Shown: piece after piece, positions 35,426-48,808 of the stretch
Numbering within the stretch: the stretch's first letter is position 1
How the letters are laid out: every line of letters begins with the position of its first letter
Assembly (NCBI GenBank): GCA_000442125.1
Contig: KE546969.1
Coordinates: 744,001-808,000, forward strand
DNA: 64,000 nt
Direction: 5' to 3'
Origin: Opeltia flavorubescens
Lineage: Eukaryota > Ascomycota > Lecanoromycetes > Teloschistales > Teloschistaceae
Position numbers and translations under genes: made by a program
The notes under the pieces: model-generated
What the model saw: the letters and a program-made list of their open reading frames with translations, nothing else
Told to the model about the DNA's origin: nothing
Databases searched by the model: none

Positions 35426-37087
35426 ATCGACACGACTGCGCGAGAACCCATCTACCGTAGAGACTTAGAATCAGCATACTGGCTTGAACATGCTTCAAGG
35501 GAGAAAAGTCACGACAAGGAGAGAAACAGCGCCGACCACACCGGGTCGTGTATTCGTGGGTTATTGACAGTGAGCAACAAGTTATCCGCGAGAGGAAAGC
35601 GGACGCGTATGTGCGTAAGTTGAAAGCCGATCGGCCTCGGAGGGGAGTCGTAGGCTTACCTGATATTGCAAGATGCCGCTCTGCTGGCTGATGGGTCAGC
35701 GCATATGGATGGTTGAGGGTGAGAGGTGCAGCGGTAGAAGTGGCACGTCTCTCCAAAGTCTGCCATGACGGTATTGACGGATCAGCGACCGTACAGGATC
35801 AAAAGAAGCAAGCACGATGAGAAGGCATCACAGAGAGAAGTAAGAATATGATATGGTGTGGCACGTATCCGGCATACTGACGGGAGGTATGACGCGGGGG
35901 GGTTAGAAGGGGTCAGTGGATGGTCTGAGGAATGAGATCGAGGCGGTGTCCAGCAGCAGAAGCCCCAAATAGGCAGACACGTGCGAACTAAAGGGTAGGA
36001 GCGACTGTACCTGTGAAGTATGGAAGTATATCCTCCAATCCCGGACTGGCCTTCGGTAATATTGCTTCTGTGCCCAACGAAGATCAGAACGTTTCCCTAG
36101 CCTGGATTGTATGAAGTGGACGTGGAGTCAGCTCCAGTTTCTTGGGTGCACGGGATTCACTAAGTCACCAGGCTAAACCTGTATGGGACTGGGGAGAGTG
36201 CCAGCACGTACTTATTTACAGACGCCCCGGACGAGTGTGCGACGATGAGTCTACGCATATCATTCAATCATCAATCTTTCTCTAAACAGTCAAGCATGAA
36301 TAGCTGTACAGATTATTATCTACTTGGAACATTGATTTAGGTTACTGGTGTCTGTAATGGTGAAATAATCTGCACCACGAATTCGATGCCTGCGGGGCCA
36401 TTCCCCACTTCATTATTATTGTTGAATGAGATCGTAGCTGCCCTAAGAGCAGAAAAACAGGGACTACATGACTAGATGCCGGTAATATTCTAAATTGCAA
36501 GTGTCTGTACAGTGGATTAATGGTAGATTTTTTCATAATCAGGGATTTTGTCACCATTCGAGGAAAGATGGTCTGCTTCTAGTGGTACAATCGGGTGCTA
36601 CTCTTTTCCGTCAAAACCATATATATTTAGAACTTTGGGGCATGTTCATGGGAAGACAATATCACCCAGAACTTCTCAGTTCTGATAATGGCAGTGAGCG
36701 AAGTTCTGAAGTCGTGATGCCTGTGGTTCTGGCGGAGAAGTGCTAACATGCTAAACGTCGCGAAAAGTGTATAGTAAAATTACATTACCATTTCTGAACA
36801 TGTTTACTTAAGAGCATTAAAGTGTACATGATCTGAGCTACAAAGTTTCAGCCGTCCTTCTCTTGGACCAGGAAACGCGAATTGCTGGTCTCCGATAGCT
36901 CACGCCAAGACCATGTTCATAAAATTGATGATAATGAATGACTAAGCTCCAGACTCCTTCATGATCTCTGAAATTTGATTGTTGTTCAGCTTCCAGTGAG
37001 TGCTCACAAACCAACACATTAACCTCATTCCATCTTACTTCTGAAATTAACCCGCCTACTTCCAAGAATATCTCCTCCAATATCACA
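35426..37087. promoter_or_regulatory. Long divergent intergenic region, SWI1 / RPT3
   Basis: About 1.66 kb, the largest gene-free interval here. The SWI1-proximal part (35426-36200) probably holds its promoter and 5' UTR, possibly with leader introns. The RPT3-proximal part is AT-rich and has a cluster of AGAAC/GTTCT pentamers at 36629-36730. No protein gene is supported. Confidence 0.45.
36629..36730. repeat. Cluster of AGAAC/GTTCT motifs
   Basis: Five AGAAC or GTTCT pentamers lie at 36629, 36668, 36679, 36703 and 36726. The second and third form the inverted repeat CAGAAC-6 bp-GTTCTG. The position upstream of RPT3 makes a regulatory role possible but unproven. Confidence 0.5.
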
Positions 37088-38576
37088 ATGGGCGACGTTG
37101 CGGTTGAAAGCCCAGTCAACATGGTGTTGCCTCACAAGAGACAGCCACCAGCCAACTCGATACCGGCCATCGATTCCTTGGAAGGGCTTGGAAGCGATGA
37201 CATCGACGAGTATTCAACATTGAAAAAACTCCAGAGACATCTCGAGTATGCTTGATGCAGGTACAAGAAGAGTAAAGCCTGTGTTAAATAGTTGAACAGG
37301 TACATCAACCTCCAGGAAGAGTATATCAAAGATGAACAAAGGTCACTGCTTTTCCCATCCTTCGCATATATGTTTTATTTGAGGCTCAGGCGTTTATTTA
37401 GGTCCCTCAAGCGCGAGCTGGTACGAGCTCAAGAGGAAATCAAGCGGATACAAAGTGTTCCTCTTGTCATCGGCCAGTTCATGGAAGCTATTGATCAGAA
37501 GTAAGACCATTTCTGGATCTCTGCTAAGGCACCTATTGAGAGCTTGGTACAGCACTGGCATTGTCCAATCATCTACGGGCTCAAACTATGTGGTCCGAAT
37601 CCTATCGACTCTCGATCGAGAAAAGTTGAAGCCATCATCTTCCGTTGCGTTACATCGACACTCCAATTCTCTGGTTGATATCCTGCCTCCCGAGGCAGAT
37701 TCTTCAATAGCAATGCTTGGTGCGCACGAGAAACCGGATGTAACCTACGCAGACGTGGGGGGTTTGGACATGCAGAAACAGGAAATTCGGGAGGCAGTGG
37801 AATTACCCTTGACACATTTCGACCTTTACAAGCAAATAGGTGGGGGTCTTCTCAAGATCATTCTGCTCTGCGACATCTGACATGTCGCTCTAGGAATCGA
37901 TCCTCCCCGTGGAGTCTTGCTCTATGGACCACCCGGCACAGGCAAGACGATGTTAGTCAAGGCGGTTGCCAATAGCACAACAGCGAATTTTATCCGTGTG
38001 GTCGGTTCAGAGTTTGTTCAAAAGTACCTTGGCGAAGGCCCGCGGATGGTTCGTGATGTCTTCCGGATGGCGCGGGAAAATTCACCAGCGATCATATTCA
38101 TTGACGAGATTGATGCCATTGCTACGAAGCGGTTTGACGCTCAGACAGGCGCTGATCGAGAGGTGCAACGCATCTTGCTGGAGCTACTCAACCAGATGGA
38201 TGGGTTCGACCAAACGAGTAATGTCAAGGTGATAATGGCAACTAACCGGGCGGATACGTTGGATCCGGCGTTACTTCGCCCCGGGAGACTCGATCGGAAG
38301 ATTGAATTTCCATCTCTACGGGATCGGCGAGAGCGCCGCCTTATCTTTACAACGATATCTTCTAAGATGTCACTGTCGCCCGAGGTGGATTTGGATTCAC
38401 TGATCATTCGGAACGATCCTCTATCCGGCGCCATAATAGCAGCTATCATGCAGGAAGCTGGGCTTAGAGCTGTCAGGAAGAACCGCTACAACATAATTCA
38501 GTCCGACCTGGAGGATGCATACGCGAGCCAGGTCAAAGGAGCGCAAGAGGCAGCAAAATTCGACTTCTACAAATAA
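37088..38576 (+). CDS. RPT3: 26S proteasome regulatory ATPase Rpt3
   Basis: AAA+ ATPase subunit of the 19S base that unfolds substrates into the 20S core. Five exons give about 420 residues, normal length. An N-terminal coiled coil ([17 protein letters not shown]) is followed by the OB-fold pore region ([19 protein letters not shown]). The AAA module has Walker [19 protein letters not shown], the substrate-contacting loop region [14 protein letters not shown] and Walker [17 protein letters not shown]. It continues with sensor [20 protein letters not shown]. The extreme C-terminus FDFYK is an HbYX-type tail for docking into the 20S alpha ring. Start ATG 37088 fits the MGDVAVESP start. Introns are 50-75 bp. 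Confidence 0.96.
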
Positions 38577-38944
38577 TCTATCTGGATACCCCCTTGTAGC
38601 GATAGTTTGTGACGATATATTAGAAAAGAAGACCATGCCACGTATTAAGCTCCCATTTAGGTGAACTTCTTGTCGTGAAATACACTCATGATGTCGTCCA
38701 CAGGATACAAATTCAGGGTCGTCGGGTGAAATGCCTCTAGGACCAAAAGGGAGCTAGTACCGGTTTCGTTTCGGTACTAGCTTAACTAGGTACTCCTAGG
38801 CAACAGGCGCTGCATCATCTGCCCCAACCTCCTGCGCCTCCAAAGCCAAAGTACAACTACTGCAGCATCATCAATACTTCCATTATATGACACTGATTAA
38901 CCGATCAGTGATATAGTTATATTTGTATACTTGCTGTCGCGAAC
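38577..38944. promoter_or_regulatory. Intergenic RPT3-PEP4
   Basis: About 370 bp between tandem genes, holding the RPT3 3' UTR and the PEP4 promoter. It contains the perfect hairpin described at 38752-38782. Confidence 0.45.
38752..38782. repeat. Perfect 11-bp inverted repeat (hairpin)
   Basis: Arms AGCTAGTACCG and CGGTACTAGCT are exact reverse complements separated by a 9-base loop GTTTCGTTT. It lies 176 bp after the RPT3 stop and 162 bp before the PEP4 start. It could be an RNA hairpin in the RPT3 3' UTR or a dyad factor site for PEP4. Confidence 0.75.
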
Positions 38945-40264
<1,320 letters not shown>

Positions 40265-40942
40265 ATTGATACTTTCAAGGTCTTCGGACAGCGGGTGCAA
40301 GCCTACGTCGCCCGAAGATGTATGTATCTTTAGCCTTTGGTCAAACATTATAGGACATTGCTTGGGTTTTCGTAGAGTAGGATGGAGTTTGTTTGACCTA
40401 CGTGTAGGGTAACTTCGTTGCCTAACAAATACCTTTGGGCCCTGTGTACTTTATGCGTTACCTTATCCATCTGTTGTCCGACGTTTTCCTAACTCTCTGT
40501 GTAATTGTAGCCATGTTTAAATTTTGACCATGTTTCACCAAAGTCCAGTCATTATCCTGTGTGGTCAGCATTACAAAATTTTGTGATGTCCAGATTGATA
40601 CACATAACAGTCTCCACTATCCCGATCATAATCCTGTAATTTTTCGCACGATCTATCAATTTATCTGAGACCGCCTAGGGAATTGCGCCATTCCCTGCCT
40701 AGATCTATAGTGGTATCTAAAACCATGCAAACAATTCCTGCAAACCATTGAGATGGGAGTCATTCAATGCGTGCCTAGCGTCCTCCCACAAACCATAAAC
40801 GCCCGCCAAAAGCAAGACCAAAGTGACTCTACCGTAAAGTCAGATTAAGATAAGCCAACAACGTAACACCCTCGCTCGGAACGCAGCAATTAATAAGGTA
40901 CCTAGACATAGAAAAAGTTGACTTGCACTCCAAATCCGTCCA
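40265..40942. other. Convergent intergenic, PEP4 / ATG26
   Basis: About 680 bp between convergent 3' ends; UTR sequence is expected. A short direct repeat CCATGTTT occurs twice near 40512-40535. No gene is supported. Confidence 0.4.
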
Positions 40943-43900
40943 TCAAGCTCCAACATCTTCTTCTTCCCTTCTCTCCCTTCCCAAAGCACGACTTCTTGCA
41001 CCAAATTGGTTTCCTGATTGAGCCATGGGTTCCCACTCGGCAATCCGTCTTGCAAGCTCCGGATCGGCTTCGTCACCAATGAAGGTCCAACTTTCTTCGT
41101 CGCCAGGGCCGGAGACGTCGTTGTCGGTGTCGATTAGTGCGCGATGTTTGATCAAGGTTTTGGCATATTCGAGATCCCTGTAGACGGCTTGGATGGCAGT
41201 TGCAACACCATTTTCCTAGGGGGGGGGGAGAGCAGTTAGCCTAATCCATGAGCCGACGTAAAAGGGCTGGGAAACGAGACTGCAAAATAGAAGGGAGAAG
41301 GGAGAAAGTAGAAGAGTATTAGTCAACGCACCTTCCGAATCTGCCCACCTAGCACCTTGGCTTTGATGATCATTCGCTCGCTGTGAGTAGCTTCCCATAG
41401 CGCTCTCGAGAACAAGCTGACGTTGAGCTTCTTCATACAGATACCAACTCCTAAGTCCTCCAAACGCGATCCAAAAAAGAATTGGTCGCCAAAGAACGGT
41501 TTCACGATGGTAGGTAGGCCTGCTCTGAGACTTGCCCCCGTTGTACCGGCGCCGCCATGATGGGCTGCTGCATCGATTTGCTTGAACAGCCAGTCATGTG
41601 GAGCTGATTTGATTTGTAATATCTCGGGCGGTAAAGGCACTTCTGGCTTGGTAGCATCGTGAGCGCCGAGACGGTCGGACCATCCTTTGGACAGGATACA
41701 GCGTACATCCGCTTTCAGCACCGAATCGACGACAGTCTTGGTGAGAGCCGCAGGATCAGAAACCACAATCGAGCCAAAACCAATATAGACGATCTTTTTA
41801 CCGTCAGCACGAGCGTTCCTGATGAAGTTTGATAGGTCATCGGGTGGGGTCCAGTCGGAGGCTTCGTCGAGGAACCAGTAACCTGTCACTCTGATCCAAT
41901 CGCTGTAGTCCAAGGGCGGAACAACAACCGAAGGACTGAAATTGTAGAGGAAGGGCACTTTGTTGGGCTGGAGCTTGTCAAGATTTGTACCCCTCAAGTT
42001 CAGCTCCTTCTTTCGCCAACGGTTGACTTGGCCGGCAATCGCTTTCCAGAAGACGTTATCGAACATGACGTAGGTGATGTAGTTGTATGCGCCGCCCATC
42101 TTGTGGTCTGGCACGGCAAAAGCATGAGGATATGCTCGAGTTCTCGTCCAGGGCATAGTGAAAGCTCGGAAGTATGGTATGCCTAGAGCTTCTGCGATGT
42201 GAATACCCGCCATAGCGCTCGGGCTCTCGATCAGTATATCGCTGTCCTGGCAGGCAGTCCACGCTGACGAGAGCAGCTCGTCGATCCACCCCCGGAATTT
42301 GACCGAAGCCTCTCTAAGGAAAGAGTACGTGAACATGCCATTTTCGACACAGATCCGCATGAGTTCAGCTGGGTCGCCTTCGACTGGTGCAAAGTCAATC
42401 CCATGCTGTCTCACCCACGGTTCGAACTCTCGATGAGTCGCTATCTTAGGCCGATGACCTTCTGCCAAAAGCCCTTTGCAAAGTGCAATGTACGGCTGGA
42501 CGTCCCCCCGCGAACCGATTGTGAGGCAGGTGATTCGAAGAGATTCCGTTGGCTTGAAATTGAGGATTGATGCTCGAGGGTCATCGAAGAGGATTGGCGG
42601 TGCCTCGTGGCAAGGGGTTAGCTGCTCCACCGATTGGGGCATCTTGAGCTCATGTTCATTATGCCCGTCCTGACGCGCTTCCTGTAGCGCTTTGTGTTCG
42701 GCAATAGCTGTTTCCGCCTCTTCTCTATCTTCTTGTGCTAACAAGCCGGACTCCAGAAGGTACTTCATCGATTCTAGGTTCTCAAGCAAAGTAACTGCAC
42801 AATCGTCACGGACTTCTGCTTGGCTAAATTCGAAAAACAGCTCTTCATGCCCACGCACAACGATGACAAGTCCAGAGTATCCGAAGCGGAACCCCTTTTC
42901 TTTATCGACGTTTTCGATGTCCTTGAGCGGTAGAACCATTTTAGTCTTGGTACCCGGTAGCAAGCTACGGAAACAGAATTTCCGATTGCTGATGTAGACT
43001 TTACCATAGAGCGGTAGGACTCGGTGTAGGTATCCAAAGAACGTGGCCTGCAGTTTCTCTGACGGAGGTAACGCGAAATGAGCTCGGAATCTATCGCCAT
43101 ATCCTCCTGGCTCCACTTCGTCTTCCGCATCATCTATGTGGCCTTCTGTGATAACACCTTCACCATCACCGTAGTGTTTTCGGCCGCCTGCCCACATGCC
43201 AGATACCTTCTCGACGTAGCCCATTGATTCAGTAGCTAAAAGTCGGCTCATCCTTGTCGATCGACTGCGAAGGTAACCGGCGAAGCCCGCTGCCCGCTGC
43301 AGAGGATAAGACCCTGCTTTGACCAGTTGCTGCAGTGTTGGTGAAGAATTCGAAGATCGCAGTCGATCATCTGAAAGTTGATATGGCACGGGCTGAGGCC
43401 GCATTCGCGGCGAACCTTGGGTTTGGATCCTTGTTGGGAGCTGAGTTTTGACCTGGGAAGGTACTCCCTTATGCTTTGGGCTCGCCTCGGATGCTTTCTT
43501 TCGGATTTCTTCCGTCATCTCTGGGAAGTGCTGCTGGCGTTGAATAGTTGGTGACTGGAACACGTCGCTTCGGTCCAGTATCTGGCTTGCGGAAGCTTGT
43601 GTTTCATTGCTTGAAGAATTTAATGCCAGTGACTCGGTCCCTTGCTCCAGGGAATGGACGTATGAGTCAGAAGATCCTTGTGCATCCTTAAGTGAAGGGG
43701 ATTTTCCAGCTCTGTACTTGTGAGCTGAACTCAACCTGCTTGTACTTGTACTTCTTCGGCCCCTGTCAAAGCTCCCTCGCCCATAGTCCGCGCCCTTTCG
43801 TGCAATGTCTGCACTTGATCGACCCCACTCGCCACTGGGACGGGGACTAGCTTGACCGGATGGAGAGACTGGCGAAAGAGTTGCCCGGACAGTGTCGTGC

Positions 43901-45547
43901 AATGCAGGCATTGATTGATCTCGAGGGCTTCCAGATCTATATTTCAACGACTTTTGCCGCGGAATTCGAGATTGATTGCGGGAACTGCTATCTGATGCAT
44001 CCAGAGAATCGGTCGGGATTTGTTTCGCACTCGAACCATCCACTACAGACTTCAAAACATTGAAAGCGTCGTCACCAAAGCTGAAAAACGAAAAAAAGTA
44101 CTACCGGCGAATCAGCGACCAATCGAGACCACCTTTGAGAAAGATACATACTTCATCGATGGCGTAAGTTTCGTCACTATCTATAACGCGGATCTTGAGC
44201 GTTTTGGCGAAATCTATGACTGGGCTTTCCTCAATGTCAATGACGTTCTCGATAGGTAACGAGATTTTAACACTGTCGCCGTCATTTTGGGAACGAAATA
44301 TGACTTTTTGTAGTGTTTTGACCCATTCTTTAGCACTAGACGGACTGTCGGCTTTGAAATGGTACGCTCGCTGGTTGGTCACAACAGTGAAATGAGTACT
44401 GTCCTTGCCTTTTTCTTTTGTCTCTAGGAGGGAAGCAGATATCCCATAGCTCAAGTCAATATTTCCACTTGGAAAATAGAGATCGGAGGCATTCGCGAAA
44501 TATGAAAGAACATCGCCCTTCAAGGTAAACCAATACCGACGGAATTTAGGATTCTGTTTACCCCTTTTTCCTAGGTATCCAGATTTGGCCACAATATTCT
44601 GTGGACAGTGAGATTCTTCCAATCAAGTGCCTTTGCATAAACACTTACAGATTTCTTTGGCAAGTATGCATAGAAGCAGATGTGGGCTTGTGTGATGTAT
44701 AAGTAACCTTGAAGGAGAACACTCTGCATAAGCCAGCAGGGGTATTCTGTTGTCAAATCAGCGAAAGAAGATTCATTATTCTTTGACTTTTTGACTGACC
44801 CGAAATTACCTCTTCAGGGGCCTCAAGCCCGAAGATTTGCATTAGTCGGGTGGCCAGTTTAGCTTGACCCTTGGTATTCGTAGGATTATCAGGAGGGTTT
44901 GAAACATGCTGCTCTCCGACTTTCTCGATCCTTGGACTGAGGTCTGCCTGCGCTGCTAGCATCTGGCTCATGATAGGAGCATCCCTCGGTGTAATCTGCT
45001 GCAGACTCTCGAGCGAAGAAGTGTGGGGGTCCGGCGGTAGATAGCTGCTTTGCGACGTATACGGTACCTCCTTTGTAGACCCTAGGTTTAATTTTGGTAA
45101 AGTTATCCTGGGGTGCCTGCGGTCGATATGCTTCTCATCGTCCATCGCCTGCCGTGCAGCCCGTTGCAGTGGCTTGTAACCCAATTGTTCCACAGGAACA
45201 GCTGCATTGTGAGTAGGAGCTTTATCGGTGTCGTCATTACCTTCGCTGTCGCTACTCTCGTCCTCAAAGCGAGCGTGGAAATTGGTCTTGGAGCCAGCAG
45301 CAGCAACCATGGAGAAAATGGACTGATTCATATACTGTGTGGGCTTTCCAGTAGTAGCCGTCACGTCATCCTGTACATCGTCGCCAAACTTTAACCTTTC
45401 TGGAAAATGCATCGAAGTTTGTCGTTGAGGTATCTTCTTCTTGACAAGCTTCCTTCTTGACCGTTTTTCCGACTCCCCTGGGATGGGAGCCATGGCTGAT
45501 ATATTTGATTGATTTTGCGTCGGCTGCTGTTGGTCGGATGCAATCAT
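40943..45547 (-). CDS. ATG26: Sterol 3-beta-glucosyltransferase Atg26 (Ugt51)
   Basis: UDP-glucose:sterol glucosyltransferase; in some fungi it also supports pexophagy. Five exons give roughly 1,380 residues. Order of parts: a basic, Ser-rich N-terminus ([13 protein letters not shown]); the first GRAM segment ending [20 protein letters not shown]; a PH domain ([19 protein letters not shown]); a Ser-rich linker; a second GRAM ([20 protein letters not shown]); and the GT1 glucosyltransferase. The last shows [19 protein letters not shown] and donor-site [18 protein letters not shown]. The C-terminus is acidic. The frame upstream of 45547 opens only on TTG, so this is the first ATG; M at 45493 is an alternative. 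The last intron has a C10 run just before its TAG acceptor. Confidence 0.92.
41219..41228. repeat. G10/C10 homopolymer at an ATG26 splice acceptor
   Basis: Ten consecutive G on the plus strand, read as C10 immediately upstream of the TAG acceptor of the last ATG26 intron. It acts as the polypyrimidine tract and is a likely length-variable or sequencing-error site. Confidence 0.7.
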
Positions 45548-46138
45548 CGGTGTAGGACACGTGAATTTCAGGTAAGGAATGATAAGATTGTTTGCACATG
45601 TCTCAACAGGTGACCCATGGCTCGACAAGGGGCCATTTCTCCCTCGGCACCTAAATGCCAAAAGATTATCGCTACTGCTCTGTATTCGAGAGTGTCAGAA
45701 CACCAAGGCCCACGAAGTCTAGCAGTCTGCGGGAATTCAACACTGAGGAGACTGGTTCTTGAATTGTCAAAGCAAAGGTCATGGACAATAAGCGAAAGGT
45801 GCTCAGCCCTACACAGGCAACCTCGTTATTTTCCGACCGCTGCCTGCCCAATGACATGGTTTGCATGGCCAATTACCCTTATTCAAGTAGAATACATGGG
45901 TAGAATCTTATTATTCTTGGGGGCAAGGACTCCGAGATATATGGAACCACGAAAATATCAAAGTTGTTGGCACCCAAATGCCAAAATAAACTCGAAATCT
46001 ACTGAATGGGGTATCAAACTCAGATCTCCTCACTAAATCCTGACCAAACCAACCACGCCTTGCCCTCCTGAAGACTCCGGTCAGAAACACTCAAGGCCCT
46101 TGTGAGTAGAAACCCAGGATTCAGCTGCAACCAGATAC
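45548..46138. other. Intergenic ATG26-FCP1 with a 19-bp direct repeat
   Basis: About 590 bp: the ATG26 promoter and the FCP1 3' UTR. It contains near-identical 19-mers GGCACC(T/C)AAATGCCAAAA at 45646 and 45969. No gene is supported. Confidence 0.45.
45646..45987. repeat. Segment flanked by 19-bp direct repeats
   Basis: GGCACCTAAATGCCAAAA at 45646 and GGCACCCAAATGCCAAAA at 45969 differ by one base and lie 323 bp apart in the same orientation. Each is itself a partial palindrome (GGCA...TGCC). The pair may be a regulatory repeat or the footprint of an insertion. Confidence 0.5.
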
Positions 46139-48808
46139 TTATCCCTCCTCGGCTGCAGCTTTCTCCATCTCCGCCGCAAACTCCTGTTCGAGCTCCGTCC
46201 AAACTTCCTCATCTTCGCTATTTTCCTCGTCTCTTTTGCTTTCCTGCTCATCGGTAACATTATTATCGTCACCGTTTCCCTCCTTTCCTGTCGGCCGAGC
46301 TTCGGAAGGCTCGGGTGTTATGTTGGAAGCCACGGAAGTCTTACTCAAATTGGTTCGCCTGCTGGGCGCCGGCCGTTTCCGCATGCCTTGCTCCATATTG
46401 TCTTCAAGCTCACGACCTCGTTTAGGACGTCGTACAACGGTACTCTTAGAGCTCCTGGAGCTAGCCATGCTACTAACGCTTTCGTTTCCATCGCTGTCGC
46501 CAGCTTCGCTTCCCAAAAAGTCTTGGAGCTCGGCATCCATACTATCCCAGTCCTCGGCTGTACCACCAACCGGGCTGTGTTGATCTTCGAGATCGTCCGG
46601 TAGGACACCCTCAACATCAGATTCCACGTCATCCCCAATGGCGATACTTAAGGGTGGCTTTGTCTTCTTCTCTCGTCCGTCTCCCGGATCTTCGTCTGCA
46701 CTCTCCTTCTCACTAGCAATGCCTTCGCTATCGCTAAGTGGCTGATCCTCTTCCCGTTCCTCATTGGTAGACTGCGTTGTTTCGTTCTCCTCCAAATCCA
46801 GTAGATATGGCTCCTCATCGAGTTTAGTCCACTGTGCCAGAGTGGAAACAAGCCACTGCGGACCCACAATCTTGATTTTCCCTCTTCCTCTTTTCAGTGC
46901 TTGCCGGACTTTTGCTGTACGATTTCTAGCTGCTACCAGGTGCGTAGTCCTCTTTGTGATCTCCTCCTCAATTGTAGCTCCGAAGCTCTTTGCCCACATT
47001 GCGAGGTCGCTAGTCTGAATGTCCCAGCCCAGAGGTATCACGCCTGAAAGGACAATGACGACGCCTTCAAGGACAAGATGTTTGAGCGATGGCATGATGA
47101 CCTTCACATCGGGGATCAAGGTCAAATCAGAGGTCTCACTAGGTTGCTTCCGCTTCGAGCCGCGGATTTCTGCAACTCGACCTCCTTGCTGCGAAGCTCG
47201 TAGGCGGTCGTAATGCTTGTAATAACGGGTGTGCACCAGGCGTAACGAGTGCTCTAAGAAATCTAACTGTCGGTCATGATCTTCTAGGATATGGTGTCGA
47301 GGCTTTTCTGCAAAGGGGACTTCTGATGAGGCACCATTAGTCTCGGCTTCGCGGTCGTGATCAGAAGCTGCTTCTGCTTTGGCAGCGTCCTCCTGCTCAA
47401 GTTGCAGTTGTTTTTTCAGTAAAGGTCTCTCTTCGAGCTGAGCTACTAGTGTTTCGTCCTGACGGGTTGTCTGCTCCTTCAACGTAAGAGGATCGCTCCC
47501 GCCCCCCATTGAAACCAATTGCTCTAAAGCTGACGTGTCTGGCGCAGGACTAAAATCTCGTCCTTGAGCTAGTACGTCTGAGTTCTCACGCTGACCGCCT
47601 CCACCGTCGTTACTTATACTTGATTCGTCTGATGTACCATTAGAGAGTTGCCTTTCTTCCTGCTTAGGTGGTGCTGAGGGACGTAGGGTTGGTGGAAGTC
47701 CGAGTTTCTTGGGTAAAAAACTTGAGTTGATATCTCCAATACCAACAAAAAAATCGTACGGCGTGACTTTGATGAGATTTTCGTTCCATTTCCACACATC
47801 CCCACGATCGTCGATAATTAGGACCATCTTCGTATCGACGGGGAACAATCGCTGAAGATTTTTGGCCACGAGACTCCCACTTTCGTCACGGCTGAGAATT
47901 CGATCGCCGAAGAATTTTCGATGCGGATCAATGATTTGTGCAATCTTCTGTGCATACCCTCGAGTGCCCATAGTGTAGATATGCATTTCATACAACCGCG
48001 ACATTTTTTCAAGGAAATCTTCGAGGCCCGGACGAAGCTTGATATAGTACCAGCAACCTCGGGTTCCCACGCTATCTTCCACTAACTGGAACTCGCGTAC
48101 GTCTTTAACGGCTTCGTGGTTTGGATTCTCGGGTTTCCTCATCCACTCTCCTATGGTTGGTTCGACGCAAGCTTGTATTACAGTCTGATCCAAGTCGACG
48201 ACAAGCGACAGCTTTTTGGAGGCTAGCAATCGACGCTTGGCTTCGTCTTCGAACTTTGCTGCTTCAAAAGGACTTACAACAAGCGAAGTCTTGTCGTGGA
48301 CCATGTTGATCGTGGCGCGTGACGCATCGACTTGTTCCGTGGCGTAATTTAATCTGGCTGTTGGTCAGTTGATATTGATGCTGATTACGGAACGTGAGAT
48401 AGCTCTTACTGTGTCATATCCTGTCCACAAATAGTGCACATTCCACCAAATTGCATCCCATGTGCACATGGCTCTTCGATCTCAGCGATATTGATACTAT
48501 TCTAAAGGTTAGCAGGGCCCAAGATCTGCAAAGACCAAGGGGAGCTCGAGAACATACCCTGGCCTTGAGATGACATCGCCAACGCTGATGGACCAAGCCT
48601 TGAGCTTGCCACCGACGCTGGACTCGAATCTGGTCGGAAAATCTTTCTCGACCTGGAATTCATCACCGAACTTGTTACCCTCTGTGACCGTAGTCTTATA
48701 GGAGTACGAGAACAGCGGTGCGAACCTCTCGACATTGTCGTCAGGTTGCTTCAGTAACTCAGTAATGGTGATTGGATAGTGGAGACCCCGCGGTAATTGA
48801 AGCTGCAT
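46139..48808 (-). CDS. FCP1: RNA polymerase II CTD phosphatase Fcp1
   Basis: Phosphatase that removes phosphate from the Pol II C-terminal repeat and recycles the polymerase. Three exons give about 850 residues. The N-terminal segment has CAHGMQFGGMCTICGQDMTQ, typical of fungal Fcp1. The FCPH domain (about residues 150-320) has the catalytic DxDxT in SLVVDLDQTVIQ, KLRPGLEDFLEKM, and MVLIIDDRGDVWKWNENLIKV. A BRCT domain (about 500-600: VVIVLSGVIPLGWD, IVGPQWLVSTLAQW) is followed by a long acidic, Ser-rich tail. The acceptor of intron 1 was chosen at GAATAG because it alone restores the frame into GINIAEIEEPC. The upstream region holds the inverted-repeat element. Confidence 0.93.

Noticed and set aside
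35027-35623. Plus-strand open frame of 198 codons opposite the SWI1 N-terminus
   Set aside because: It is antisense to the low-complexity Gln/Pro-rich SWI1 exon, whose codon bias leaves the opposite frame open. It has no family likeness.
46020-46272. Short minus-strand frames at the FCP1 3' end
   Set aside because: They overlap the acidic FCP1 tail in other frames; the FCP1 frame carries the conserved domains.
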